A stretch of 23,679 nucleotides of DNA from Smittium culicis (GCA_001970855.1 LSSN01000231.1:1-23679); one strand, 5' to 3'; counted from the stretch's first letter, positions 1-12,003 are shown. Notes: generated by a model not told the origin, from the letters alone. Numbers and translations: made by a program.

Positions 1-257
1 ATCAAATTCGTTAAATTCGGCGATTTGCGTGCTTTTTTTTTTCGATTTGGCTAATTAAAACCGTGCACCAAACTTGCGCACTTACAATTTAATTGCAAAA
101 GTTAAACTTTGTCTAAAGAGACCAAACTTGTACCAAAATGTAGCTCTTGGCAAGGTCAACAAAGTTGAATTAATAAGTTAAAGTCGATAGACTACGCGTT
201 CGATGGTTATAGTCAATTTTATTTATTAAGGGCGTAAAAAAAAGTGACTAGTAGATA

Positions 258-640
258 AGAAATAAAATTTTATAGATTCTCTAATCCTATTGGCTCGCTT
301 AAGAAAAACTTTATTAAGAGAGAGAGATCAACCCCATTGTCTCACCTCATTCATCTCATTGGCCATCAAGTACTCCTCCTCATTCCTACTAGATTTAATC
401 ATTTAATATATAAAGACAGCATAATCCTTACCATGATGGATTATGCTGTTCAACAACAAGTCATAATTCTAGTCTAGTTTTAATTCCTTCTTTTTATACA
501 AAATCTCACTATAAATAAACTAATTATCTTTAAAGCTTTCAACGTCATTAATATCAACCTTGACAGTAAATGTGAAATAAAAATTTTAATCCTATTGGTT
601 TATCTAGACAAAACTTTCTATGAGTGAGAGAGGAGGACAA
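258..640. repeat. Diverged direct repeat pair (about 258-333 and 582-640)
   Basis: Both copies share AAAATTTTA, then TAATCCTATTGG, then AAACTTT followed by a GAGAGAG-type run, in the same order and orientation with small insertions. The similarity stops after the purine-rich part. It looks like an old duplication or two solo remnants of one dispersed repeat. The rest of 1-1063 shows no open frame or RNA that I can support. Confidence 0.4.
416..449. repeat. Perfect 12-bp inverted repeat (hairpin)
   Basis: ACAGCATAATCC at 416-427 is matched exactly by its reverse complement at 438-449, with a 10-base spacer. A further G-T pair could extend the stem. There is no T-run directly after it, so it does not look like a simple Pol III terminator. 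It may be a small structured RNA, a protein-binding palindrome or a transposon remnant; nothing nearby decides this. Confidence 0.7.
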
Positions 641-1063
641 ATCAGCATATTTGCAATGTTCAATTAGAGCTTTGCAAAATAGAAATTTCCCAATGTAAAA
701 TCGGTTTGAAAGTACTGAGTAATTTTGTTAATTGAGACGCTAAATTTTTTTTTTTGCAAAATTGTTTTGGAATTTTGCAAAATAGAATGCAAACTATGTG
801 TAAAGGCCAAAATATACAAAATATAAACTTTACGTCGCTAAACTAAAGTAAACACACAATCTAATCTACCATGTCTAATGGCTTACATTGAATAAATATA
901 TTTGTTAAAGCGACATTATTAAAATGGCAAGAGGTCACCTAAACAAAAAAAAGTAAATTATTTAAAAACTATATTGGATAAAATTATTAGTTGATTGTCT
1001 ATAAGTAATAAATAGCTAGCTATAAACCAGCCTAGGAAAAAAAAAAGTAAGTAGTATTGATCA

Positions 1064-2638
1064 CTATGATAAGAAAGTCTTTATGGTTTCGATGAAAGAA
1101 TTTTTGTCGTGTCTGTAGTTATTAAATCCTAATGAGATGTAGTTATCAGTCTCAAAATCGATTTCGTTTAGAGGGACGAGTTTGGTTTTTTTGGTGAATT
1201 TGTATCCGAGGTAGAAAGCTAAGAAGATAGGAATTCCCATGTAAGATTGGACAAATTTTTCTATATCAAACTTGACTTGGAAGAAGCTCCCATTTCCTTG
1301 AGCAAATAAGATAAAGAAAATTACGAAAAACGAGAAATAGTGACCGAATGGGTACAAGAACGCAACAAAAGGAAGGTCGTGTTCGTCATAGCCTTGCCTC
1401 TTATACCCTCTTCTGAATCTCCAATGAGTAAACAGCATAACCAAGAAACAGATAATACTTGCAACGCTGCCGACAGATGCAAACCATGTGAAAATTTTGT
1501 TATTACCGAACAAAGAAAGAACGAAAAGACATGCAGTTACGGCAATGCATGATCCGAGGGCGTAAATAGGAGTGCCGCGTTTAGATACAACGGCCCATTT
1601 TGACCATCCTCTTCCCGAAGAAGCAAGGGCGTAGAGTGACCTAGGAGCTGTGAAAAACACGGTATTACCGGCTGAAAGCACTGATGTTAAAATTACGGCA
1701 TTCATAATGTCTGCAGCTGCTTTAATTCCAGCCTTTTCAAGAACCAAAACAAGCGGTGAAACGGCAATCGATTTTAAACCAGAGTTCAATAGACTTGGAT
1801 TGTCGTATGGGATAATAAGACCAATCATGATGATAGAGAGAATATAGAACAAAAGAATGCGCCAAAATAGAGTTCTCGAAGCGGTTGGAATGTCTTTAGT
1901 TGGGTTCATGGATTCGCCTGCAGTGATACCGATAATTTCAATCCCACCGAAAGCAGAGTTAGCAAATACATACACTTTAAATATACCAGCCACACCGCCT
2001 AAAAAAGGCCCATCTTTGTAATGCCAGTTACTAACACCGTAATTAGTACCACCGACAATCCCAGATGCAGTAAGAATTGAGGTGATGATGAAGAAAACAA
2101 TTGCGACGACTTTGATGGATGCAAACCAAAACTCAGCTTCCCCGTAGAATTTGGCACCAAATATATTCAGAGAAATCATAATAAAAAATGCTATTATGCT
2201 CCAGATAATTGGGGGCACTTTTGGAAGCCAAAATTGCATCAGAATACCAGCAGCAACCATATCGTTAGCGCAAGCAATCAAATTTTGGTACGAATAGTTA
2301 TATGCTACAGCGAAACTAAGGGCAGGGTCGACGAATCTGGCGGCGTAAGCGTTGAATGAGCCCGCGACGGGGATATAGGTACCCATCTCAGCGATAGCGC
2401 TCATAACGAAGAACGAGGTAATACCAGCAATAATATAAGCGACGATGGAACCTCCTGGACCACCTACTGAAAGGGATATACCAGATGCAACAAAGAGCCC
2501 AGTTCCAATAGTACCTCCAAGGGCGATCATAGACATGTGCCTGGTTTTAAGGGATCTAGTCAAGTGATCTTGAGAGTCGAACTTTTGAGTTGCTCTTTTT
2601 TCTGGCGCCTCAAGGTCGCCTTCATAGTTGTTGCTCAT
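1064..2638 (-). CDS. Amino-acid permease, LysP-like (probable lysine/basic amino acid transporter)
   Basis: Predicted 524-residue plasma-membrane permease of the amino acid-polyamine-organocation superfamily, probably proton-coupled uptake of lysine or another basic amino acid. A hydrophilic tail of about 35 residues leads into helix 1 with GGTIGTG (residues 41-47) and VASG, then GPGG (60-63) and AEMGTYIP (83-90). ITAGE lies near residue 240 and the loop HWRFRRGY near 410. About twelve hydrophobic segments and the length fit the family. VASG, GPGG, the FWRILLFY stretch, MNAVILTSVLSAGN and RRGY..QGxDxxDLP resemble bacterial LysP as I remember it more than yeast Lyp1/Can1, where VGSG-type motifs are usual. 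I start at the ATG whose A is 2638; extending to 2647 reaches only TTG, an unlikely start in a eukaryote. Stop is TAG. The frame is unbroken and without introns. Substrate is inferred, not shown. Confidence 0.93.
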   Translation of the reverse strand: MSNNYEGDLEAPEKRATQKFDSQDHLTRSLKTRHMSMIALGGTIGTGLFVASGISLSVGGPGGSIVAYIIAGITSFFVMSAIAEMGTYIPVAGSFNAYAARFVDPALSFAVAYNYSYQNLIACANDMVAAGILMQFWLPKVPPIIWSIIAFFIMISLNIFGAKFYGEAEFWFASIKVVAIVFFIITSILTASGIVGGTNYGVSNWHYKDGPFLGGVAGIFKVYVFANSAFGGIEIIGITAGESMNPTKDIPTASRTLFWRILLFYILSIIMIGLIIPYDNPSLLNSGLKSIAVSPLVLVLEKAGIKAAADIMNAVILTSVLSAGNTVFFTAPRSLYALASSGRGWSKWAVVSKRGTPIYALGSCIAVTACLFVLSLFGNNKIFTWFASVGSVASIICFLVMLFTHWRFRRGYKRQGYDEHDLPFVAFLYPFGHYFSFFVIFFILFAQGNGSFFQVKFDIEKFVQSYMGIPIFLAFYLGYKFTKKTKLVPLNEIDFETDNYISLGFNNYRHDKNSFIETIKTFLS

Positions 2639-2830
2639 CTCAGACAAATTATTTATACTTATGAGATAAGAATGTTTGTATTATTTTCAAATTAAATATT
2701 ATGGTTATTATTAATAAATTATTGGTATCAGTAGTTAGTTATATTCTATTATTGCTTTTAAATTTGGAAAAAAAAAATTGTATTGACTTCTTTTTTATAA
2801 AAAAAAAAAGAAAGTACGTGTGCAGAAACA
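2639..2830 (-). promoter_or_regulatory. Probable core promoter and 5' leader of the permease gene
   Basis: On the minus strand a TATAAAAAA-like box lies at 2791-2799, about 155 bp before the ATG. It is flanked by A/T tracts at 2768-2777 (A10 on plus) and 2799-2809 (A11 on plus), the type of poly(dA:dT) that keeps fungal promoters free of nucleosomes. A GATAAG motif at 2665-2670 matches the site of GATA factors that govern nitrogen-source genes, but its closeness to the ATG may place it inside the leader. The base at -3 of the ATG is G, a favourable context. Assignment is by motif and position only. Confidence 0.4.
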
Positions 2831-4970
2831 ATAATTATTTAATGTCATACGAGAGAAAAGGATTTATATATACATTTAAAGTTGAATCGAAAAAGACTAG
2901 AAATATAAATTTGTTGAAAGAACAAGAAGAGTGTAAAAAAAACCAAATAGAGCTTTATTTTTGTTTTAACGTGGTATACACTATATCAAAAGATGTAATA
3001 CTTTTTGTTAAATAGTTCAACTTGTAACAATAATCCTAAGGAAAAAAGTTTAGGGGGAGGGGAGGGGAGGGCTATAGAGAACCGCAGAATATATGTAATT
3101 GGTGGAATGTTGTACAAAGATTAGTCTCAATCTATTTTTGGGAAAGAGTCATACTTAAATAAAGTAGCTGAAAGTAGCTAATTAATACATAACTAGAATA
3201 TATTACAACAATACAACTGTATATAAAATAAATATAGGCACAATTCTAAATGGTATTGTACAACAATAAATTTATTCGCAAAGTATTAATAAAAATACAA
3301 ACAGCTTCGATTAAGAGTAAAAATATAAGTTAGTGAATAATTTGGTAAAAATTTAAAAAATAAACGAAGTGATTAGTACTTTACTGGGTTGTAAATATAT
3401 ATTTATATAGTAAAATGTAAATATCACCTTTTATTTAAAATCAAAACCGAATAATTTATAACCACGGCTAAATTACACATAGCTTAGATTTTGTTATATG
3501 TTATTTCGATGGGTATATTATAGCTTAGTTTTATTCTTTTTACTTGTTTGGCTCCATAATGATCCTCAAAATACCTGAATCAATTTGATCCAACGCGCTT
3601 TTTCTTGTTAATGAACCAAGAAGTGGAGGTAGTTCTACTATTGAAAATTGATGATAATTAGTAGGCTTTAATCTCTTTGCTAATAGAGTAGGCTAAATAC
3701 TGAAGATTTTTGAAAGCGTCAATTCGTGCTATGAAAGTTAGGTTTGGAATTTAGATCTGTAAAGTTTTTTTTTTTTTTGACTTATTTTGGGTTTTTTATC
3801 TAATTAGGCTCTTTCATAATAATTAAATATTACCAGCTATTTGTTAGTCCGTTAAAAATTACAAAATCGCAAATGCGCACCTATGAAATTACAAAAAATT
3901 AATTTTTAGTGGGAAGAGGAACGGTGTTTGCTTCTCTAACTGACGTATCTTGATTCCGACCTTTTAAAATATTAGTAACCGAGTTATATTGAATGTAAGT
4001 TCAAGTATATGAGCCAAAAAAAATAAATAAAGGATGAGTGTTAGGGCAAAAATTAGTTTGTGGTTCTGCATCTTTTTACGCGTTTATGGGACTGATATGA
4101 ATGGCCAAAAAAATTTTTTTTATTATCAAAGTTATAGTCTGTATCCCTCCACACCAAAACAAATATAAATTTACATAGTTTACCAAATATTTATAAAAAA
4201 GTAGACTATGGCATTTGAGCTAAAAAAAAAAAAAAGATATGGAAATGTATACCATTGGGCAAAAAATGATAGTAACGATGCGACGGAACTTTTGCGAGAA
4301 AAAATGGTAATATATGAGACTGGGCGCACAGGTTTTATTGCTGTCAAAGTTTGGTATTTTTTATGCGTAAAGTTTCATTTAAAATCAGCGTTGATTTTTA
4401 AAGCCAACTCGCACAATTTGGATTACAGTTGACAAATTTTCCAGCTTTAAGTGAGATAAAGCTTTCAAAAGAATTTTCTGTATAAAAAAAATAAAGAAGC
4501 TATCAAAAACTATCAAAAACGGAAATCTCAAACAAGTCAATTAGAATGATCTGATTTGCAGTCTTAGAATTTTTAAATTTTTATCTAAATCACATCACCT
4601 AAAACATGAATTGTTGAGACTTAGAAACAAAAATATTATTGAAAAATAGAAATCAACTAATATATGCCAGACTTAGTCATGAGGCTACTCGCTCATATAG
4701 GTAAATGCGGGAATTAGTATCCAAACCACCCATATTTAGAAACCAGATCAAGTCTCCCTTCACCCGTGTAGCTTCGACGCTCAAAAAATTATGTTCCAAA
4801 TAAGCTCACTAATACTTTTTTTTTTTTTAAAATAAATTTTATTCCGTCCAGTATAGATAGCAAAACAAGTTACACTAGTTATCTTTTGCAGTATATTCAG
4901 GAAAAAAATAAGGGGGGAACCATTGATTTTTCCCCTCATTAAAATGTACTCAAAAGAACACGGAACTTTC
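2830..4970. other. AT-rich intergenic stretch, no convincing gene
   Basis: Apart from the G-rich tract at 3052-3071, I see only homopolymer runs and short frames. A 74-codon ATG frame at 4208-4432 (plus) begins with a lysine run encoded by A-tracts and then has a mixed, somewhat gene-like composition; I do not recognise it. A 41-codon open stretch on the minus strand, about 4676-4800, contains WFLNMGGLDTNSRIYLYERV and may be a fragment of a dead gene. Neither is strong enough to call as a gene. Confidence 0.3.
3052..3071. promoter_or_regulatory. G-rich tract: three AGGGG (STRE-like) motifs, quadruplex-capable
   Basis: Four G runs (5, 4, 4, 3) are separated by single A residues, in a neighbourhood otherwise made mostly of A and T. 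It holds three overlapping AGGGG motifs at 3052, 3058 and 3063. AGGGG/CCCCT is the stress response element bound by Msn2/4-type zinc-finger factors in yeasts. Four runs of at least three G with 1-nt loops also fit an intramolecular G-quadruplex. It lies about 415 bp upstream of the permease ATG, so it could act as an upstream element of that gene. Function is inferred. Confidence 0.45.
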
Positions 4971-5189
4971 TAAACAGCGTTTAGGCCCGGCTATAATCGA
5001 AGTTTAGCTTTCTCCCCCTCCATTTATTTTGCTTCGTTTTAGTTCTTACAGAGTCACTGCAGCTTATATAACTTTTCTTGTTTATGTGTAAAGTCGTCAA
5101 TGCTCTATATTTGACAATACGCATATTTATAAGGCCAGTATTTGGAGATGGTTTTTTATCGCGGAATTCATTGGTCACTAACCGCCTTA

Positions 5190-5295
5190 CTTAACTTGAA
5201 GCAATGCCTGGGTGGATCTTTCGGTTGGTAGATTGATCCCATTTCCCTTTAGGTACGCAGCCAGTAGACCGGCAGAGGAATTTATTAGTATTAGA
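5190..5295. other. GC-richer island of unknown nature
   Basis: Around 5190-5295 the base composition rises well above its surroundings. A plus-strand ATG frame reading MPGWIFRLVD starts at 5205 and stops after ten codons. Another plus frame from a GTG at 5212 stays open to 5397 but becomes hydrophobic and AT-driven. I see no tRNA boxes. It could be a gene or transposon fragment. Confidence 0.25.
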
Positions 5296-5399
5296 ATATT
5301 AGTTTTTTTTATGCCTTACACTGAATTTATATTTTTTTTGGTTTATTACCGCGTATTTTCTATTATTGTTATCATATCAATAAAATACCGCGATTAAAA

Positions 5400-8300
5400 A
5401 ATAAAAAATAAAAATAACCGCCTTACTTTCCCAGTAACAATTCAATACATTTCGCTATGTTACTCGCCGATTACTTTACCAAATCCTTTGCCTCAATAAA
5501 AACAACAACTTTTTCCTCGCTTCCATAGGCTCGCAACAGAAAAAGGTACCAATCACTCAATAATCAAACCGAATCGATCATTTTAACTGTACTCATCAGT
5601 CTTTCTCAGAGCAGTATGTAGATTCTCATTTAATATAACTTCATCTGGCTCAAAGTACCAAATGCTCATACAATTAACTGTATTAGGGTTTGGATCTAAA
5701 ACCCAACTAGCCAATTATAATTAGTCAATTAGCCTATTTTCCGGATTCCCAGAAATTCTAAACTATGTTCGATCAAAAGCCTTTTTTTCCTATAATTTGT
5801 TTCAAGCCATCTCTGCAGCAAAAACGCCTATAATAATACAAATAGCTCTACGGCTAATAAATCTTTCAATTTTCCTGCAATAATGGAGCCTTAAATAAAC
5901 ACATTTCTCCTTCCTTTTCAAAGCATGCGACCTATGTATAAACCTAGTATGCTCTATTTGATTTTTGGAAAATTAATCACGCCATTAATTCTTTTAAAAA
6001 AACTCAAATTAAATTCTCCGATATTATCCTTTTGAAACACAATAAGCATACATCTATTAAATTCTAATTTATCGTATACTTTTTATTTTCAAGCACTTCT
6101 ATTCAATAAAACTTGCTATAATACCATTACACTCTAACACTAATCGCTTAATCACACAACTAAGTTAAATATTCAAAATAAGTATAACCCCATTTTCTTC
6201 TTAATGAGCCTCTAATCTAACGTGGCTTTTTTTTTTTACCCTCAACCATACACATACATTTTTTAGCCATAAACTGGATACATCCTTGCATTAATATTTC
6301 GTTATATTCATGTACCATCACTAAACTACAAATAAATACGCTTTAGATTCATCAAAACTGTAGACAAAACTAGTTCAAAAAAAATCTTAGGATAATCTTT
6401 TTAATTTCTTTTTTATACCTTTCATGATTATTATATAACTCTTCCACCAAACACAGACTCCTATTTAAAAAAATAAAATAAAAAACATGTTTTTTATCAT
6501 ACTTATACCCTTTTCAAGGATATATCGTACAATAAACTTATATTTACCTTATATTTAGTCCACCTTTTATTTTTTTTTGAATTATATATATTAAGCTTAA
6601 TAACATTTTATTCTATTTAAATACTAACTATGATTTTCTGCGTGAATCTCAAATAAAAATAAAGAGCCCAACGATTTTGGATACAGATAAATAGTTACTA
6701 TTAACCTGTTCCTGAGAAAATTTCATGTTTTAATTTCCTGTATTCACTAAGTGTATCTTTTTATTATGAAATTTAATTTCTGAACATTTTTTCCATAGTA
6801 TTACTCTTTGTTATTTTCTGTTAAATGGTATCATTGATATATAATCATTAATCCAATTAATTTTTACTTGAAACGCTTAATCGAAATTCTATTAAATACA
6901 TTTAATCTGTGTATGCTATTTTAGCTTCATATTGTTTACTAAACCCTTAAAATAGGTTTTTGTTGCGTTCAAGGTATTAAGATTTTATAACTAGCGTAAA
7001 AAATAAAATTTTATATAAGAACTCCTTATATCTGTACATATAATACTTTCGATAGTAAATTGATTTCTTCTGCATATCTAATAAAATATTAATATATTTT
7101 TATTTATATTCGAAAGCAAATAAAATGGTTAAGAATAAGCAATCAAAAATATCTATTTCTGCCCTTTATAATTTTCTAAGCCATTTAACTTTTACCTATC
7201 AGCGATTTAATCTGACTCTAAGTGGCTTTGCTATTCCGTATTCTTACAAGATGTTTCTCGAAATAAGCTTTAGGGTTAAGCGAGTGCTGATAAGCAAACA
7301 ATTGTTTTGTTATTATAGGATTTATTGTTCTTATTATTTAAAGATGGTGATTAATGTATAATACTAAAACTACTGATTTCAAAATAAAACTAACAAAGAC
7401 ACAAATAAATAAATAGGAACAAAATTAAACAGCTTACTTTTAATTTGAGGAAAAAATTGCAGTTAAAGTTTTCCATAAGTTGAACTAAATTTGTTATCAA
7501 TTTTATGTTCTTTTGGTTTTGGAGTTTGGTTACATGTTTTATCATGGTTTCATCGAATAATATTGTTCATTTTAAATCCTGTAATTTTCGGCAGCTCATG
7601 ATTTTAAGAACAAATTATAACACACAGTTAATGTCATCATTTAGTTCAATTATACTAGATCTATGAGCCCTGGCTATAAAGTATTTTCATACCGAAAAAT
7701 ATAGATATTTTCACTACTCTAACGAGGTACTGGAATTTTCCGCATAATGCTTTATGTTAGATAAACTGGATTAAATTTTTCATAATTTTTGGTTCTTGAG
7801 AATAATCGACGCTCAAACAGGCTGAAAAGAAAATAAATTTAGCTATGGATATCGCCACTACTTCTAATTTCTTAGCTTGATATTTACAACTAATATTTAT
7901 TTACGAATATAAACAACAGACTGAAACGGAATTATGTCGATTTTTTATAATTTAAAACCGAATCCGTATAAGCTACAGTTAAATACATTTATCATTATTT
8001 AACAATACAACGCTGCTATTTTATTTAATATACTACTTAATTTTCCTTTTTATTTGTCTCTTTTCTGAAAAAGTAAACTACTTTTGATCTATAAAGGCTA
8101 AGTATGGCTATTTCTTGCTAAAAATAAATTCTAGTATTATTAAAAATGTAATGATGTTTTATCATTTAGGCGCAGTAGATCATTTTTTTATTTTTAGTTT
8201 TTGAAATACCACAAAGTAGTTTAAAATAAGTTATCTAAAAGATTTTTTTTATAGAATTTGAAGATTAAATAGCTTATTTTTATTGTTTATTTTTGATATT

Positions 8301-11300
8301 AGGTATCAAAGTGATCAAGGGATATATTTATATTTATATTTAAAGCAATTAGATTTTTTTTTTCAATCGAGCCATAATGAGACTGTAAAGAAAACTAACT
8401 CAGAAATTTCATATTTGACATTTGTTACGCTTTAACAAGAAAATGTAGAATCTAAGCCATTTTCTTTTGATTGTTATTAGCCTGAATGTTCTTGTTATTT
8501 TGACAACCAATATAAATTGGGTAAAATTACTAAATATGATCTGTTGAATGATTTTTGTCTATGATTTTATACTGATAGAATGCTAAGAATAGTAAAATTA
8601 AAATATTCATTCTAAAATATATAATAAATATTATTAAATGATAGTATTTACGATACTAAGGAAGTGAAAAAATTTTGAATAAAAATTTTGAATAAAAAAG
8701 ATTCTTGATATTTTAACTTGAAGCTGCATAAACTAGAAAAAATACCTGACTTGAGTTTATCAAGCTAGTTATAATTTTGCAAAATTTATAAGAGTAACTT
8801 TGATTTTTTTTATACACATAGAACCATGTAAACAGTTTAAACAAGAAAACATACAACCTATTTAAAGCGTTTCTAAATATAATTATTTGAAATCTATAAA
8901 AAAATTCACAGCAAACTCCAGTAAAAATACAAAAAAGAGCATTCATAATTATCTATAAGCATTATTTCAATGTACCAGCATCTATATTTATAGAGGTGTT
9001 AGTTTCATTGTTTTCAGTTTAATTTTTTATTATGATCAGCACATAGTATAAGGAATTGAATGTTTTTTTCAGACCACGGTTGAATTCGAAATTATTCTAA
9101 GCTTTTTAGCCAATAATTTTTGTATGAGGTTGGTGGGGATCGAATAGATATTGTGTATTATGGTAGAGTTCAATTTGATCATTAATTTTATTTGGAGAAT
9201 CATAATCAAAAAACCGAAATTTTATATCGATTTACTTATGGGGCTAATATTAGCTATATATTATATTCTTATCAATAGAAAGTATTTAATAATCGACTAG
9301 TTTATAATTTAACAATTATATATATATTAATGAAAAAAAAGTGATAGTTTTTTTGCTTTAATCATTAGGATAAAACTTTGTGACTCAGTATTTGTCGGGT
9401 ATATATTCAATTAATAATAAAAAATTATTTTTTGTGAAAAATGAAATTTGTTTTTCTATTAAAAGTTAAATAGAGATATTAGAATAGCAAAACAATTATT
9501 AATTTAAACAATTATTCCTTGGAGAAGCGACTTTATATATGTATGTGTAAGTTCTGAACAAGAACTTTCAGATTAAACTCAAGCAAACACTAACATGCAA
9601 ACCTTGGCGATCTTCATTAATCAGAAATATAATAAAAAGTATAAACTGTCTCGTTTTAGATCAATTGAATTTAGTCTGGTGTATTTTCAATTAATAACTA
9701 AAAAATCTTGGATATAAACTTTTAATAAAATATTAAATTCCAAAAAAAACGCAAGTTAATCTTCAATAAATCTAACAAAAATTGTATTAATTTAAATATA
9801 AAGTAATTTGTGGATGAATAAGACCAAAAGAATAAATATTCTGATCGCAATAAGAAAATAAATCTATAATAATTCATCTATATTGACGATTATATGAAAA
9901 TGAATCTGCTTTTTAAACTAATAGGCTCGCAAAAATTCGATATCACGACAAAAATTAGCAACTTTAAAATTAAATTGATGCTTATTAATTCAATTATACA
10001 AATAACTCAAATCTTTAAAATAGACTCAATTAACCTTTATTTTATTTTTTGTTTCGTTATTATATAAATCATTTATTTTTAATTAATATAATTCTATTTA
10101 CTTAGACTAAAACAAGAATAATTTAAATAAATAAAAAAGTTACACTGTCAATAAAAATGATAAAAAATCATTTAAATATACTATGACTAAATAACATTAA
10201 TTATGAGGCCGATGATTATGGAAAAGTATTTAAAGAGAATATTGGTTCCGAGGAGATATTTTTTTATACATAAAGTCGTATCTGGATCATGAGACCCCTA
10301 TATATATATGAATTTATATCAGTCGATAATAAACCGGTTACACGATAAATTAGCTTCGTACAACTGATTTTTTGCATCTTTTAGGACCACAAGCATTATG
10401 TGTTCAGAAAAAACCATCTTAAATTCATACAACAAACCGATAAAAATACACATAATAGGAACTTATTCGTATGTTATATCGTGATATTTGTTGGGTTTCA
10501 GGGACTGTTGAAATTTCCTCATAACTTTTCAGCAATTTTTGATAAAAAAAATTTTCAGAAACAAACAATGGACATTTTATGAGTTACCATAAAATTTAAT
10601 AATTGAAAACGAAAATTATAAGCCAGTAAAAATACGTAAATAGAGTGAACATAAGAAATACTATTCATAAAATGTATAGTGCACCTATGTCATAACCTTT
10701 ATCATATTTGTAATTGTAAATACTCTTGCTGAAGACCAATGAGTATGGTGATTTAACAATGAGAATAATATATAAAATAATATTATATTATGAATAGAAT
10801 AGTGACAAGTATACATTGTTCACACACACAACACACACACACACACACACTCTCTCTCTCTTTCTCTCTCTCTTATACAAAAAAATGTATGATAAAATAG
10901 CTGGATTTAATACAGTGGATAAAATTATATAGCGATCGATTGAATCGTTAAAAATGGTATGAAATTATAGATAGAAAAATCTTTATATAAAAATTAAAAT
11001 AATTTAAAATGATCTAATAAAAATTTCATCATAAAGAATAATAGCTTACAATTTATATTAAGTCTTTATTTAATGAGCTTAATTATTATCCCAAATAATT
11101 ATTGCAAAGATCAAAATGATCAGAAATTTATATAAAAATAGTTTATTAAGACATTTTAAATAGTATTTTTATTTATTGGATTGGGTGATAGTATAAATAA
11201 AAAGATTTTTCCCAGTTATATAAAATTTGTACATAATTTGGAGGTAAAAATACTATTAAAATACATTCATAAATATTTATTAAATATTCTTATTTTGAGA

Positions 11301-11390
11301 TTAAGAGTATGGATTTAACCATCTTATCAAAATTAAAAAATGTCATAAAATATTATTAAAACTTATTCTGTCCAAAATCGATTGACCAAG
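5400..11390. other. Very AT-rich gene desert
   Basis: About 6 kb dominated by A/T runs and simple sequence. The longest frames are a 78-codon ATG frame at 7125-7361 (plus), a 77-codon ATG frame at 8713-8946 (minus) and a 60-codon GTG frame at 10400-10582 (plus). All are rich in Phe, Ile, Tyr, Lys and Asn, as expected from composition alone. I recognise no protein motif, tRNA or rRNA here. The one clear feature is the microsatellite near 10821. Confidence 0.5.
10821..10874. repeat. Compound (CA)n(CT)n microsatellite
   Basis: A CA-dinucleotide tract with one slip (CAACAC) passes directly into a CT tract interrupted once by TTT. This is direct observation; such tracts are commonly length-variable between strains. 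Confidence 0.97.
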
Positions 11391-11447
11391 AAGGCTTAAA
11401 ACAGACACCTGTTAGCTATGACCAGGTAGAATAGTTGAATGATATGA

Positions 11448-11591
11448 TTAGGAAAGACCTCGAGAGAGGGAACGCAACAAATAGCAGAAGATACTTATGT
11501 AACTGCAAGTGTGACATTGGCTGTAAATACAGAAACTGTTGAAGCTCTTACTTTAATTGATGAAGAATACTTCTGGAACTCGTTAGCATAA
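11448..11591 (+). pseudogene. Open coding-like fragment, possible gag remnant
   Basis: Forty-seven sense codons follow a TGA and end in TAA, with an acidic, non-AT-driven composition including AVNTETVEALTLIDEEYFW. No ATG begins it. The +1 frame just upstream reads LNDMIRKDLERGN, suggesting a frameshift joins the two. Its position before the zinc knuckle would suit a gag gene of the DIRS-like relic, but I recognise no family motif. Confidence 0.3.
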
Positions 11592-12003
11592 TGAAAGAGT
11601 AAAGAGACAAATCACTCTTCTACGAAAATTAGTTTTATTGTGATATAATTAATTAAAGCTGCTGTTATAGTTTAACTATTACTTGCTTATTATTTCACAA
11701 CAATAGCTCTTATCCAGAAAAAGTGATTATTTCTCTTATCATATATTTTTAAATATAAAGTTTTGATATGGAAAAGAGAGTATGATTAGTGGATCAAGAT
11801 TACTATTCATTAAATTTTTACACTAAAATTTAATTACTAATTAAAATTTTTACTAAATTGATGTAAAATTTCGATTTTCTCTCAATAGAATTTACAAATG
11901 AAAATAATGTGATTATTATTGTATCAAGAACTGTAAGTGGTAATGTTTAGTATAGTTATCGATAAAAAATAATTAGTAGATACATTACATCAGGCCTAAA
12001 TAG

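Noticed and set aside
1340..1847. Two plus-strand frames (1340-1552 and 1650-1847)
   Set aside because: They lie antisense inside the intact permease gene and are shadows of its codons.
2701..3015. 104-codon ATG frame on the plus strand, divergent from the permease
   Set aside because: It is built largely from homopolymer runs (Leu, Lys, Phe) in the permease promoter region and shows no family motif. The poly(dA:dT) tracts explain it.
4981..5178. 65-codon ATG frame on the minus strand
   Set aside because: Basic, unrecognised composition, no partner features; length is within what chance allows.
7125..7361. 78-codon ATG frame on the plus strand
   Set aside because: Composition rich in Phe, Tyr, Ile, Lys as expected from AT-rich DNA; no motif or promoter evidence.
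8713..8946. 77-codon ATG frame on the minus strand
   Set aside because: Hydrophobic and aromatic composition driven by base content; no recognisable domain.
10400..10582. 60-codon frame on the plus strand
   Set aside because: Begins with GTG rather than ATG, AT-driven composition, no motif.
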